DNA from: Lentzea indica
GTDB lineage: Bacteria > Actinomycetota > Actinomycetes > Mycobacteriales > Pseudonocardiaceae
Direction of reading: 5' to 3'
DNA: 37,087 nucleotides
Assembly: GCF_012184385.1 (NCBI RefSeq)
Contig: NZ_VSRL01000071.1
Span: forward strand, 1-37,087
Under the pieces are notes generated by a model. It worked only from the letters and a program-made list of their open reading frames with translations. It ran no database searches and had not been told where the DNA came from. Made by a program: the position numbers and the translations under genes. Position 1 is the first letter of the stretch. Each line of letters opens with the position of its first letter. Positions 15,495 to 23,260 of the stretch are shown here, piece by piece.

Positions 15495-16268
15495 ATGGCA
15501 GACGAGCTGGTCCACTACGAGGTGCAGCGTGGCATCGCGACGATCACGCTGGACTCTCCCCACAACCGCAACGCCCTGTCCGCGCAGCTGCGCCGGGAGC
15601 TCCGTGAGCACCTGACCGCGGCCGCGAGCGACGACCAGGTGCGCGTGGTCGTGCTGACCCACACGGGCACCGTGTTCTGTTCCGGCATGGACCTCAAGGA
15701 GGCCGCCGGCGCGAGCGCGGGAGACCAGGGCGTCAACGAGTTCCCCGCCATCCTCGAGCAGCTCTGGACCAGCCCGAAGCCGGTCGTCGCCGCACTCAAG
15801 GGACCGGCCCGCGCGGGTGGCGTCGGCATCGTCGCTGCGTGCGACATCGCGATCGCCGCGAACGAGGCGACGTTCGCATTCAGCGAGGTCAGGATCGGCG
15901 TGGTGCCGGCGGTCATCTCGGTGACCGTGCTGCCCCGACTGCTCCCCCGCCAGGCGCACGAGCTGTTCCTCACCGGCGAGGCGTTCGACGCCCAGCGCGC
16001 TGTCGAGATCGGACTGCTCAACTCGGCCGTGCCCGTGGACGGCGTCGACGCCGAGGTCCGCCGCTACACGGACATGCTCGCGCTCGGCGCGCCCACCGCG
16101 TTGGCAGCCACGAAGGAGATGCTGCAGCAGGAGCGGTCCACGAACCTCGGCGAGGTCTTCGCGGACATGCTGAAGCTGTCGGCGCGGCACTTCGGCGGAC
16201 CGGAGGGCCAGGAGGGCATCGCGGCGTTCAAGGAGAAGCGCAAGCCCTCCTGGGTGCCTGCCGACTAG
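15495..16268 (+). CDS. Enoyl-CoA hydratase/isomerase (crotonase) family protein
   Basis: The 257-aa product is of usual crotonase size. It shows ITLDSPHNRNALSAQL near the N-terminus, the first oxyanion-hole segment VFCSGMDLKEAA, and the second AALKGPARAGGVGIVAACDIAIA. The later segment FSEVRIGVVPAVISV has Val-Pro-Ala where hydratases often carry a catalytic Glu. The reaction is therefore uncertain within the superfamily (hydratase, isomerase or other). The ATG at 15495 is preceded by AAGG at 15483-15486. It faces the DJ-1/MarR operon across the shared operator and is probably under the same control. Its TAG overlaps the reversed stop of the next gene (CTAG), so the two genes converge with no spacer. 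Confidence 0.9.
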   Translation: MADELVHYEVQRGIATITLDSPHNRNALSAQLRRELREHLTAAASDDQVRVVVLTHTGTVFCSGMDLKEAAGASAGDQGVNEFPAILEQLWTSPKPVVAALKGPARAGGVGIVAACDIAIAANEATFAFSEVRIGVVPAVISVTVLPRLLPRQAHELFLTGEAFDAQRAVEIGLLNSAVPVDGVDAEVRRYTDMLALGAPTALAATKEMLQQERSTNLGEVFADMLKLSARHFGGPEGQEGIAAFKEKRKPSWVPAD

Positions 16269-16681
16269 AACCAACCGGTGCACTCGATCATGCCCTGCGA
16301 CGATCCGCAGGCGCGCATGATCTTGCCGTCGTTCTTGAACGCCTCGGTGTACTTCGCGGTGCCCGAGTCGATCCGGGTGTACCCGAGGAACCCCTCGTGC
16401 TCGTTGGCCGAGGGGTCCTTGCGGTCCGTCCAGATCTCCTCGCCCGGCGTGCCGGAAGAGATGCGGCCCCACGCGCACTTGGACACGTTCGACGCGCGCA
16501 GCTCGATCACACGGCCGTTCTGCATCGTCACCGGGTTGTCGCCGTCGATCGTCTCGAACGGCGTGAAGGGCCCCTCCTGCGAGCAGTCCGGGTCACCGGC
16601 GAACGAAACGGCCGGACAGAGCACACCAACAACTGCAACGACGCCGAGCGCACAGCTCAAGCGACGGAATTGCGTTCCCAT
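16265..16681 (-). CDS. Secreted DUF2690-like protein
   Basis: The product of 138 aa starts MGTQFRRLSCALGVVAVVGV, a Sec signal peptide with likely cleavage after SFA-GD. The mature part has Cys residues fit for disulfides and the segments VIELRAS, CAWGRISSGTPGEEIW and YTRIDSGTAKYTEAF. The ELR...C-WARI-like pattern recalls DUF2690, a family of small exported actinobacterial proteins of unknown function; I judge this by eye. ATG 16681 is chosen because it begins the signal peptide; a longer in-frame ORF starts at 16723. No strong ribosome-binding site is visible. It converges with the crotonase gene, the stops overlapping by 3 nt. Confidence 0.75.
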   Translation of the reverse strand: MGTQFRRLSCALGVVAVVGVLCPAVSFAGDPDCSQEGPFTPFETIDGDNPVTMQNGRVIELRASNVSKCAWGRISSGTPGEEIWTDRKDPSANEHEGFLGYTRIDSGTAKYTEAFKNDGKIMRACGSSQGMIECTGWF

Positions 16682-16724
16682 GGAGCTGCACTGTCCACTC
16701 TGGACGGGAGAAGCGCAGCCCAAG

Positions 16725-16988
16725 TCACCGTTCCGTGCGAATCACACGCAGTTTCCGGTCACCTGATTCAGCGGTCCGTTTCACAGCGTCACGCAACACT
16801 TCCGAAACGCCGGCGTCCAGGTTCGCGGGCACGACCAGCACGTACTCACCCTCCGGCAGCCACGAGAGATCGGTCAGGCTGTCGTACAACGCATCCAGGT
16901 TCTGCCCGAACCAGCCGGGAAAGTCCAGCGCCTTGGCGATGGCCGCGATCGCCGCCTGCTTCTCGGAAACGAGAATGTGTCGTTTCAT
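16725..16988 (-). CDS. Barstar-family ribonuclease inhibitor
   Basis: The 87-aa product is of barstar length (about 90 aa). It carries the interface segment FPGWFGQNLDALYDSLTDL, where Asp32 and Asp36 correspond to barstar Asp35 and Asp39, which plug the ribonuclease active site. The N-terminus MKRHILVSEKQAAIAAIAKAL and the strand EYVLVVPANLD also fit the fold. Its ATG overlaps the stop of the ribonuclease gene (ATGA), so inhibitor and enzyme are made together. It would protect the cytoplasm from the ribonuclease before export. Confidence 0.9.
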   Translation of the reverse strand: MKRHILVSEKQAAIAAIAKALDFPGWFGQNLDALYDSLTDLSWLPEGEYVLVVPANLDAGVSEVLRDAVKRTAESGDRKLRVIRTER

Positions 16989-17434
16989 TTCGTCACGTCC
17001 ACGACGACGAACGTCGAATAGTGGTCGCCGGTGTAGAAGACTTCCTTTTCCGAGCCTGTCACGATGCGGCGCGCGCCGCGGTCGGGACTGCCCGGCGTCG
17101 GCACGGTGTACTCCTTGTAGTACCCGGACTTCTGCTGCGGCAGCCGCTTCTCCCTGTTCTCGAACGTCACGCCGTCGTTGCGCGGGTACGGGAACGGGCC
17201 GTTCGACTCGATCAGCTTCCAGGTCTTCGCGGCTTCGGCCGGGAGCTTCGACAGCGCCTCGACGTCCAGGCCGGAGTTCGCGCCGGGAACGGTCGCACCT
17301 TGCGCGGAGCTCGTGACGACCGGTTTGGTGACCTCGGGAGGCGCTCCGGACGTGTTGTCCTTGACGAACCACCCGATGACGACCAGAGCAACCAGCCCGA
17401 CCAGTGCGACGGTCAGGCGACGACCAGGGCTCAC
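16985..17434 (-). CDS. Guanyl-specific ribonuclease, RNase Sa/barnase family, membrane-anchored or secreted
   Basis: The 149-aa protein has an N-terminal hydrophobic stretch (LTVALVGLVALVVIGWFV, about residues 7-24), a Ser/Thr/Pro-rich spacer, and a C-terminal microbial ribonuclease domain. Domain marks are FPYPRNDGVTFENREKRLP, YYKEYTVPTPG with Glu108, RRIVTG with Arg123, and YTGDHYSTFVVV with His138. By alignment to RNase Sa these are the catalytic Glu, Arg and His. The enzyme should cleave RNA after guanosine outside the cytoplasm. The GTG at 17434 overlaps the stop of the preceding gene (GTGA) and the stop overlaps the barstar start. The role may be nutrient acquisition or interference competition. 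Confidence 0.9.
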   Translation of the reverse strand: MSPGRRLTVALVGLVALVVIGWFVKDNTSGAPPEVTKPVVTSSAQGATVPGANSGLDVEALSKLPAEAAKTWKLIESNGPFPYPRNDGVTFENREKRLPQQKSGYYKEYTVPTPGSPDRGARRIVTGSEKEVFYTGDHYSTFVVVDVTK

Positions 17435-17655
17435 GCGGCGACCTTCTCGGGCTCAGGCTCTGGCTCCGGCGTCGTGTCGGCACCGGATGCCGGGTTCTTC
17501 GCACCCCAGTCCGCGACACGGTCGATCAGCCGCGCCACACCCAGGCAGAGCGGCAACACGACGACCATCACGACGGGGAACTGCACGGCGACGGGCAGCT
17601 GAACGACCCACAGCTCGACCCCGTCCCACCACTGCACCAGCCAGTCCACGACCAC
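17431..17655 (-). CDS. Small single-span membrane protein heading the ribonuclease-barstar operon
   Basis: I do not recognise this protein of about 74 aa. It has a Trp-rich N-terminus (DWLVQWWDGVELWVVQLP), one long hydrophobic stretch (VQFPVVMVVVLPLCLGVARL) and a charged tail with PEPEPEPEK. GTG 17655 is chosen because GAGG lies 8 nt upstream; GTG 17649 is an alternative, and a longer ORF reaches 17721 across the intergenic region. Its stop overlaps the ribonuclease start by 4 nt, so it is the first gene of a tightly coupled three-gene unit. A role in export or anchoring of the ribonuclease is possible from position alone. Confidence 0.6.
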   Translation of the reverse strand: MVVDWLVQWWDGVELWVVQLPVAVQFPVVMVVVLPLCLGVARLIDRVADWGAKNPASGADTTPEPEPEPEKVAA

Positions 17656-17719
17656 GAGCCTAGCCTCGTGACCGGTGTCACGGCATTTGGCCGGGCGCAG
17701 GATAGGTATGTTGCGAACC

Positions 17720-18685
17720 ATGTTCGCCGTTTACGCAGCAGAACCCAGTCCTGAGAACCCGCTGGCCTCGCTTCGCGTCGGCGAGCGCCCCGAGCCCGAG
17801 GTGCCCGCCGGGTGGGTGCGCGTCGCGGTCAAGGCCGCCAGCCTCAACATGCACGACCTGTGGACGTTGCGCGGCGTCGGCATCAAGCCGGAGCAGTTCC
17901 CGATGATCCTGGGCTGCGACGGCGCCGGCACCCTCGACGACGGCACCGAGGTGGTGCTGCACTCCGTCATCGGCGACCCGAACTGGTCAGGCGAGGAGAC
18001 GCTCGACCCGAAGCGCACGCTGCTCACCGAGAAGCACCAGGGCACGTTCGCCGACTACGTCACGGTTCCTGCCCGCAACGCGCTGCCCAAGCCGGCCGGC
18101 CTGTCGTTCGCCGAGGCCGCCTGCATGGGCACGGCGTGGCTGACCGCGTACCGGATGCTGTTCGTGAAGTCCGGCCTGCGCCCCGGCCAGACGATGCTGG
18201 TGCAGGGCGCGTCGGGTGGTGTGTCGACGGCGCTGATCCAACTCGGCCGCGCCGCTGGTTTCCGCGTCTGGGTCACCGGGCGAAGCGAGGAGAAGCGCGC
18301 ATTGGCGACCTCCCTCGGTGCCCACGACGTGTTCGAATCGGGTGCGCGCCTGCCGGAACGGGTCGACGCGGTGTTCGAGACCGTCGGCAAGGCCACCTGG
18401 TCGCACTCGATGAAGTCCCTGAAGCCCGGCGGCATCGTGGTGATCTCCGGTGCGACGTCCGGCGACGCCACCGCTGCCGAGTTGCAGCGGCTGTTCTTCC
18501 TGCAGCTGCGCGTGGTCGGTTCGACCATGGGCACCCGCGAGGAGCTGGGCGACCTGCTCCGGTTCTGCTCGTTCAACGGGCTCAAGCCGCAGATCGGCGC
18601 CGAGCTGAAGTTCGAGGACGCCGAGCAGGGGCTGCGCTCGATGCTGGAAGGCGAAACGGCCGGCAAGATCGTGTTCACCCGGTAG
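17720..18685 (+). CDS. Medium-chain dehydrogenase/reductase (quinone-oxidoreductase-like)
   Basis: The product of about 321 aa belongs to the MDR superfamily of NAD(P)H-dependent oxidoreductases. It has the GroES-like N-terminal domain (ASLNMHDLWTLRG, ILGCDGAG) and a Rossmann domain with the nucleotide-binding motif QGASGGVSTALIQLGRAAGF. HSMKSLKPGGIVVISGATSG and a C-terminal ETAGKIVFTR complete the family pattern. It lacks the full Cys set of structural-zinc alcohol dehydrogenases, so a quinone or enone reductase is more likely. ATG 17720 gives the usual MFAVYAAE start; an in-frame ATG at 17708 is possible. There is no good ribosome-binding site for 17720. It stands alone between the ribonuclease operon (divergent) and the permease gene. 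Confidence 0.85.
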   Translation: MFAVYAAEPSPENPLASLRVGERPEPEVPAGWVRVAVKAASLNMHDLWTLRGVGIKPEQFPMILGCDGAGTLDDGTEVVLHSVIGDPNWSGEETLDPKRTLLTEKHQGTFADYVTVPARNALPKPAGLSFAEAACMGTAWLTAYRMLFVKSGLRPGQTMLVQGASGGVSTALIQLGRAAGFRVWVTGRSEEKRALATSLGAHDVFESGARLPERVDAVFETVGKATWSHSMKSLKPGGIVVISGATSGDATAAELQRLFFLQLRVVGSTMGTREELGDLLRFCSFNGLKPQIGAELKFEDAEQGLRSMLEGETAGKIVFTR

Positions 18686-18811
18686 CAGTCCAGCCGTAAA
18701 CAGCACGATGCGCCAAAATTCGGCCCCCTGATTGGTGGGTTCGGACAAACCGCGTGACAGTTGACACGCATAGGTTCGCCCGGACCCACCTTCCATCGAG
18801 GGAGCTGAAGC

Positions 18812-20239
18812 ATGAGCACGGCGCAGCAGGGCGTCTTCCGGCGCAAGCCCATCGACCAGATCACGGAGGACAAGGGCGACGGGCTCACCAGAACGCTGGG
18901 CCTGTGGCAGCTGACCGCGATCGGCATCGGCGGCATCATCGGCGCGGGCATCTTCTCGCTCGCGGGTGCCGTCGCGAACAAGACGGCGGGCCCGGCCGTG
19001 CTGATCTCGTTCCTCGTGGCCGGTGTCGCGAGCGCGGCGGCGGCGTTCTCGTACGCGGAGTTCGCCGGCCTGATCCCCAAGGCGGGCAGCGCTTACACCT
19101 ACGGCTACGCGGTGCTCGGTGAGATCGTCGGCTGGTTCATCGGCTGGGACCTGCTGCTCGAGTACACCGCGATCGTGGCGGTGGTCGCGATCGGCATCTC
19201 CGGCTACTTCACCGAACTGCTGTCGTTGCTGAACATCCATCTGCCCCAATGGATGCTGGGTGCGCCGGGCACAGAAGGCCCTGGCGTCGCAGAGGGTTCG
19301 TACAAGGTGAACCTGTTCGCCGTCCTGCTGTGCCTGCTGATCGCGTACGTGCTGAACATGGGCATGAAGAACGCGGCACGGTTCGAGACCACGCTGGTGT
19401 ACCTGAAGATCGCCGTGGTGCTGCTGGTGATCGGCGTCGGTGTCTTCCACATCAACACCGACAACTACAACCCGTTCTTCCCGTTCGGCCTGGGCGGAGC
19501 TTTCGCCGGCGCGGCAACGGTCTTCTTCGCGGTGTTCGGCTACGACGCGATGAGCACGGCTGCCGAGGAGTCGAAGGACTCGCAGCGGCACATGCCCAAG
19601 GCGATCATGTACTCGCTGGCGATCTCGATGGTGCTGTACGTGCTGGCGTGCCTGGTTCTCACGGGCATGGTCAACTACAAGGACGTCGACGCGGAGAGCG
19701 CGTTCGCCACGGCGTTCGCGGACATCGGTTTCCACTGGCTGGGCATCATCATCAGCGTCGGCGCGATCCTCGGCATCACCACGGTGCTCTTCACGTTCCT
19801 GCTGGGCGCGGCCCGCGTCGGTTACTCGATGAGCCGCGACGGCCTGCTGCCGCCGTGGTTCGCGAAGACGCACCCGGTGAAGCACGTGCCGTCGCGCATC
19901 ACCTGGGTGCTGGGCATCGCCTCGGCGGTCATCGCCGGGTTCCTGCCGATCGCCGAGGCCGCCGAGCTCACCAACATCGGCATCCTGCTGGCGTTCGTCG
20001 TGGTCTGCATCGCCGTGATCGTGTTGCGCTACAAGCAGCCCGACCTCCCGCGCACGTTCAGGACGCCGGGCATGCCGGTGGTGCCGATCATCGGCGTGGT
20101 CTTCTCGATCTGGCTGATCACGTTCCTCACGCCGGAGACCTGGGCGCGGTTCGCGATCTGGTTCCTGATCGGCCTGGCCATCTACTTCGCCTACTCGAAG
20201 CGCAACTCCGTCATGGAGAAGCAGCGGTCCAGGCAGTGA
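18812..20239 (+). CDS. APC-family amino acid permease
   Basis: The 475-aa integral membrane protein has about 12 hydrophobic segments. It opens with the APC signature LTAIGIGGIIGAGIFSLAG and has the conserved SYAEFAGLIPKAGSAYTYGYAVLGE region of cationic-amino-acid-transporter-type permeases, followed by FFAVFGYDAMSTAAEE. It should import amino acids by proton symport; the exact substrate is not evident. The ATG at 18812 follows GAGGGAGCTGAAGC. The 126-nt gap before it (18686-18811) holds no other gene. Its last 29 nt overlap the 3' end of the convergent DUF885 gene. Confidence 0.92.
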   Translation: MSTAQQGVFRRKPIDQITEDKGDGLTRTLGLWQLTAIGIGGIIGAGIFSLAGAVANKTAGPAVLISFLVAGVASAAAAFSYAEFAGLIPKAGSAYTYGYAVLGEIVGWFIGWDLLLEYTAIVAVVAIGISGYFTELLSLLNIHLPQWMLGAPGTEGPGVAEGSYKVNLFAVLLCLLIAYVLNMGMKNAARFETTLVYLKIAVVLLVIGVGVFHINTDNYNPFFPFGLGGAFAGAATVFFAVFGYDAMSTAAEESKDSQRHMPKAIMYSLAISMVLYVLACLVLTGMVNYKDVDAESAFATAFADIGFHWLGIIISVGAILGITTVLFTFLLGAARVGYSMSRDGLLPPWFAKTHPVKHVPSRITWVLGIASAVIAGFLPIAEAAELTNIGILLAFVVVCIAVIVLRYKQPDLPRTFRTPGMPVVPIIGVVFSIWLITFLTPETWARFAIWFLIGLAIYFAYSKRNSVMEKQRSRQ

Positions 20240-21740
20240 CGATCTGATCGAGGACGGGGAGCGGCACCGCGCCGCTCCCCACCACCAGGTCGTGGAACGC
20301 ACGCACGTCGAACCGCTCCCCCAGCTTCGCTCGCTCGGCACGCACCCGCTGGATCTCCATGCGCCCCACCATGTACGCCAGGGCCTGGCCGGGCACCTCG
20401 ATGTACCTGTCGATCTCGGCGTTGATCTCGGGCTCCGGCATGACGGTGTTCTCGCGCAGGTAGTCGACGGCCTGCTGCCGGGTCCACCCGAACGCGTGCA
20501 TGCCCGTGTCGACGACCAGCCGGCCGGCGCGCATCGCGTCGAGTCCCAGCATCCCGAGGCGTTGCTCGTCCGACGAGTACAGGCCCATCTCGTCGGCCAG
20601 CCGCTCGGTGTAGAGGCCCCAGCCCTCCAGGTAAGCCTCGATGAACGCGAACCGGCGCATGTTGTGCATGTCGGTCTCGGCCGTGATCGACAGCTGGTAG
20701 TGGTGGCCGGGGACCGCCTCGTGGAAGGCCGTCACTTCGGACAGCGTCCGGCTGCGTTCGGTGGCGCCCAACGGGTTCAGCCAGTAGGTGCCGGGGCGGC
20801 TGCCGTCCAGTGGGGCGGGCATGTAGAACGCGATGCCCGCGGTCTCCCGTTCCGCCTCGTCGACGGCGCGCACCTGGCAGCCGACCTTCGGCATGCGGCC
20901 GAACCACTTCGGCGCCTCCGCCTCGGCACGCGCGATCGCCTCCACCGCGCTCTCGATCATCTGGTCTTCGTTGTCCCACAACAGTTCGGTGCGCAGCCGG
21001 TGGAAGATCTCCTGCACGTCCGAAGTGCCCCACAGCCGCGAGCCGATCTCCGCGTACTCCTCGCGCAACGCGGCGATCAGGTCGAGCCCCAGCCGATGCA
21101 GCTCGTCGGGGGTGCGCGCGGTGGTGGTGTAGTTGCGGACCAGGTTCGCGTAGTTCCGCTCGCCTTCCGGCAGCCAGCAGATGCCCGGCTTGTCGTCGCC
21201 GCGGGCGTCCTCGATCGACGTCAGCACGTCGCGGAACCCGGCGATGGCCGTCCGGATCTCGCCGGAGTGGCCGCCTTCCCACTCCTGCACCGGCGAGGCC
21301 AGGAAGCTCTCCAAGCGCTTCGTGCCGGCCTGGAGGTGCCGCCGGAGCGGCCTGCGGTCGGACTCTCGCACCCGCTCGCCCGCCTGCCCGATGTAGCGCG
21401 CGAACTTGTCGACGCGCTGGGACACGTCCAGCTGCGACGCGATCATGAGCAGGCCGTTCACCGGTGCGCTCAGCCCCTTCGCGACGGTGTGCTCGATCAG
21501 CCGGGCGTCGATGCGGTCGACGATCGACCGGCCCTGGTGCTTGATGACGGCGAGGGTGACGGGATCTTCGTCGCTCGTGTCGGCCCGGCTCAGGATGTCG
21601 GCGATCCGCGCCCGCAGTGCCTGTTCGCCCTCGACGCTCAGGTCCTCGAGCTTGTCGTCCCAGCCCTGCAGGCCGTACATGGTCGGCATGAACGGCTTCC
21701 AGTCCATGGCTGCCTGGAACATCTCGTCAGCGAGCGACAT
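20211..21740 (-). CDS. DUF885 family protein, HExxxGHH metallopeptidase-like (copy 1)
   Basis: The 509-aa product belongs to DUF885 (PF05960), a family of mostly uncharacterised proteins with a zincin-like HEAVPGHHYQ motif near residue 340. It is followed by EAYLEGWGLYTERLADEMGLY, whose Glu can complete a metal site. No signal peptide is visible, so it is probably cytoplasmic. It is the last of three tandem paralogues. Its ATG (21740) shares a base with the stop of copy 2 (TGATG), so translation is coupled by re-initiation. The 3' end overlaps the permease gene by 29 nt on the other strand. Peptidase activity is inferred from the motif only. Confidence 0.9.
   Translation of the reverse strand: MSLADEMFQAAMDWKPFMPTMYGLQGWDDKLEDLSVEGEQALRARIADILSRADTSDEDPVTLAVIKHQGRSIVDRIDARLIEHTVAKGLSAPVNGLLMIASQLDVSQRVDKFARYIGQAGERVRESDRRPLRRHLQAGTKRLESFLASPVQEWEGGHSGEIRTAIAGFRDVLTSIEDARGDDKPGICWLPEGERNYANLVRNYTTTARTPDELHRLGLDLIAALREEYAEIGSRLWGTSDVQEIFHRLRTELLWDNEDQMIESAVEAIARAEAEAPKWFGRMPKVGCQVRAVDEAERETAGIAFYMPAPLDGSRPGTYWLNPLGATERSRTLSEVTAFHEAVPGHHYQLSITAETDMHNMRRFAFIEAYLEGWGLYTERLADEMGLYSSDEQRLGMLGLDAMRAGRLVVDTGMHAFGWTRQQAVDYLRENTVMPEPEINAEIDRYIEVPGQALAYMVGRMEIQRVRAERAKLGERFDVRAFHDLVVGSGAVPLPVLDQIVTAWTAASP
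20256..20280. terminator. Terminator hairpin lying inside DUF885 copy 1 coding sequence
   Basis: GGGGAGCGGC (20256-20265) and GCCGCTCCCC (20271-20280) form a perfect 10-bp stem with a 5-nt loop, 17 nt after the stop of the APC permease. It serves the permease transcript, yet on the other strand the same bases encode the VGSGAVPLP segment of DUF885 copy 1. Confidence 0.7.
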
Positions 21741-23260
21741 CAGACCCTTTCCGACCAAGCGGTGACAAGACTGCCCAATGTGGACAACGGCACCACGCCG
21801 TTCTCCAGCACCAGGTCGTGGAACGCCCTGATGTCGAACTTGGAGCCCATCGCGGACCTGGCCTCGGCTCGCAGGCGCAGGATCTCCAGGCGCCCCACCA
21901 TGTACGCGAGCGCCTGCCCCGGCGTCTCGATGTACCTGTCGATCTCGGAGTGGATCTCCGTATCGGTCATCACGGTGTTGTCGCGCAGGTAGTCGACGGC
22001 CTTCTGCCGCGACCAGCCGAACGCGTGCAGGCCGGTGTCGACCACGAGCCGTCCGGCGCGCATCGCGTCGAGCCCGAGCATGCCCAGACGTGCCTCGTCC
22101 GACGAGTACAGGCCCATCTCGTCGGCGAGCCGTTCGGTGTAGAGGCCCCAGCCTTCGAGGTAGGCGTCGATGAACGCGAACTTGCGCACGTTCGACAGGT
22201 CGGTCTCGGCGGCGATCGTCAGCTGGAAGTGGTGGCCGGGCACCGCCTCGTGGAACGCCGTCACCTCGGACAGCGTGCGGCTGCGTTCGGTGGCGCCCAA
22301 CGGGTTCAGCCAGTAGACCCCGGGACGCGAGCCGTCGAGCGCGGCGTCCATGTAGTACGCGAGCGGCGCGACCTCGCGGTCGATCTCCGGCACGAACCGC
22401 ACCTCGCAGCGCGCTCGCGGCAGCCGGCCGAACCAGTCCGGCGCGACCTGTTCGGCACGCGCGACGGCCTCCACGGCACTGGTGAGCATGTCGTCCTCGT
22501 TGGCCCACAACAGATCCGTGCGAAGCCGCTGGAAGATCTCCCGCACCTCCCGTGTGCCCCAGACGCGCGAGCCGATCTCCGCGTACTCCTCGCGCAGCCG
22601 CTCGATCAGGTCGAGGCCCAGCTCGTGCAGTTCGGCGGGCGTGTAGGAGGCGGTCGTGTAGTCGCGGACCAGCTTCGCGTAGTTCGCCTCGCCCTCTGGC
22701 AGCCAGCAGAGACCGGCCTGCTCGTCGTCACGTCCTGGCAGCTCCAGCAGGACCTCGCGGAACCGGGCGAACGCCGGACGCAGGTCCGCGTCGCCCTCCC
22801 ACTCCTGTTTGGGCGAGGCGAGAAAGCGCTCGACGTGGGCCGCGCCGCTCTCCGCGTGCCTGCGCAACGGCCTGCGGTCGGTGTCGAGCAGACGTTCCCC
22901 AGCCTGCCGCAGAAAACGCGGCACCAGGTGCCGCCGCTGTGAGAAGTCGACCTGGGTGGCCACTGAGAGCAGGCTCGCGACCGGTGCGCTCAAGCCGGCG
23001 GCCACGGTGTGCTCGACGAGCCTGGCGTCGATCTTGGTGATGATCGACTCGGCCTGATGCCTGATCACGTCACGCGCGACCGGGCCCTCGTCGCTGGAGT
23101 CGACGCGGGCGAGAATGCCGGTCAGCCTGGCGCGCAACGCCTGGTGGCCGTCGACGCTGAGGTCGTCGAGCCGGTCGTCCCAGCCCGGCACGCCGACGAC
23201 CGTGGCGAACGTCGGGTTCCAGTCCATCATCGCCTGGAACGTCTCCTCCGACAGCGACAT
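21740..23260 (-). CDS. DUF885 family protein, HExxxGHH metallopeptidase-like (copy 2)
   Basis: The 506-aa middle paralogue has the same layout as its neighbours: N-terminal MSLSEETFQAMMDWNP, WDDRLDDLSVDG, the motif HEAVPGHHFQLT near residue 337, EAYLEGWGLYTE-like helix and a C-terminal FDIRAFHDLVLENG. It differs from copies 1 and 3 at many positions (for example RFLRQAGERLLDTDRR and WFGRLPRARCEVRFVPEIDRE), so it is the most diverged of the three by eye. ATG 23260 shares a base with the stop of copy 3 (TGATG). Function is unknown; a cytoplasmic peptidase-like role is inferred from the HExxxGHH motif. Confidence 0.9.
   Translation of the reverse strand: MSLSEETFQAMMDWNPTFATVVGVPGWDDRLDDLSVDGHQALRARLTGILARVDSSDEGPVARDVIRHQAESIITKIDARLVEHTVAAGLSAPVASLLSVATQVDFSQRRHLVPRFLRQAGERLLDTDRRPLRRHAESGAAHVERFLASPKQEWEGDADLRPAFARFREVLLELPGRDDEQAGLCWLPEGEANYAKLVRDYTTASYTPAELHELGLDLIERLREEYAEIGSRVWGTREVREIFQRLRTDLLWANEDDMLTSAVEAVARAEQVAPDWFGRLPRARCEVRFVPEIDREVAPLAYYMDAALDGSRPGVYWLNPLGATERSRTLSEVTAFHEAVPGHHFQLTIAAETDLSNVRKFAFIDAYLEGWGLYTERLADEMGLYSSDEARLGMLGLDAMRAGRLVVDTGLHAFGWSRQKAVDYLRDNTVMTDTEIHSEIDRYIETPGQALAYMVGRLEILRLRAEARSAMGSKFDIRAFHDLVLENGVVPLSTLGSLVTAWSERV

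Noticed and set aside
17987-20341. 784-aa open frame on the minus strand over the oxidoreductase and permease
   Set aside because: Asp/Arg/His-rich shadow without motif; both plus-strand genes have unmistakable family motifs.
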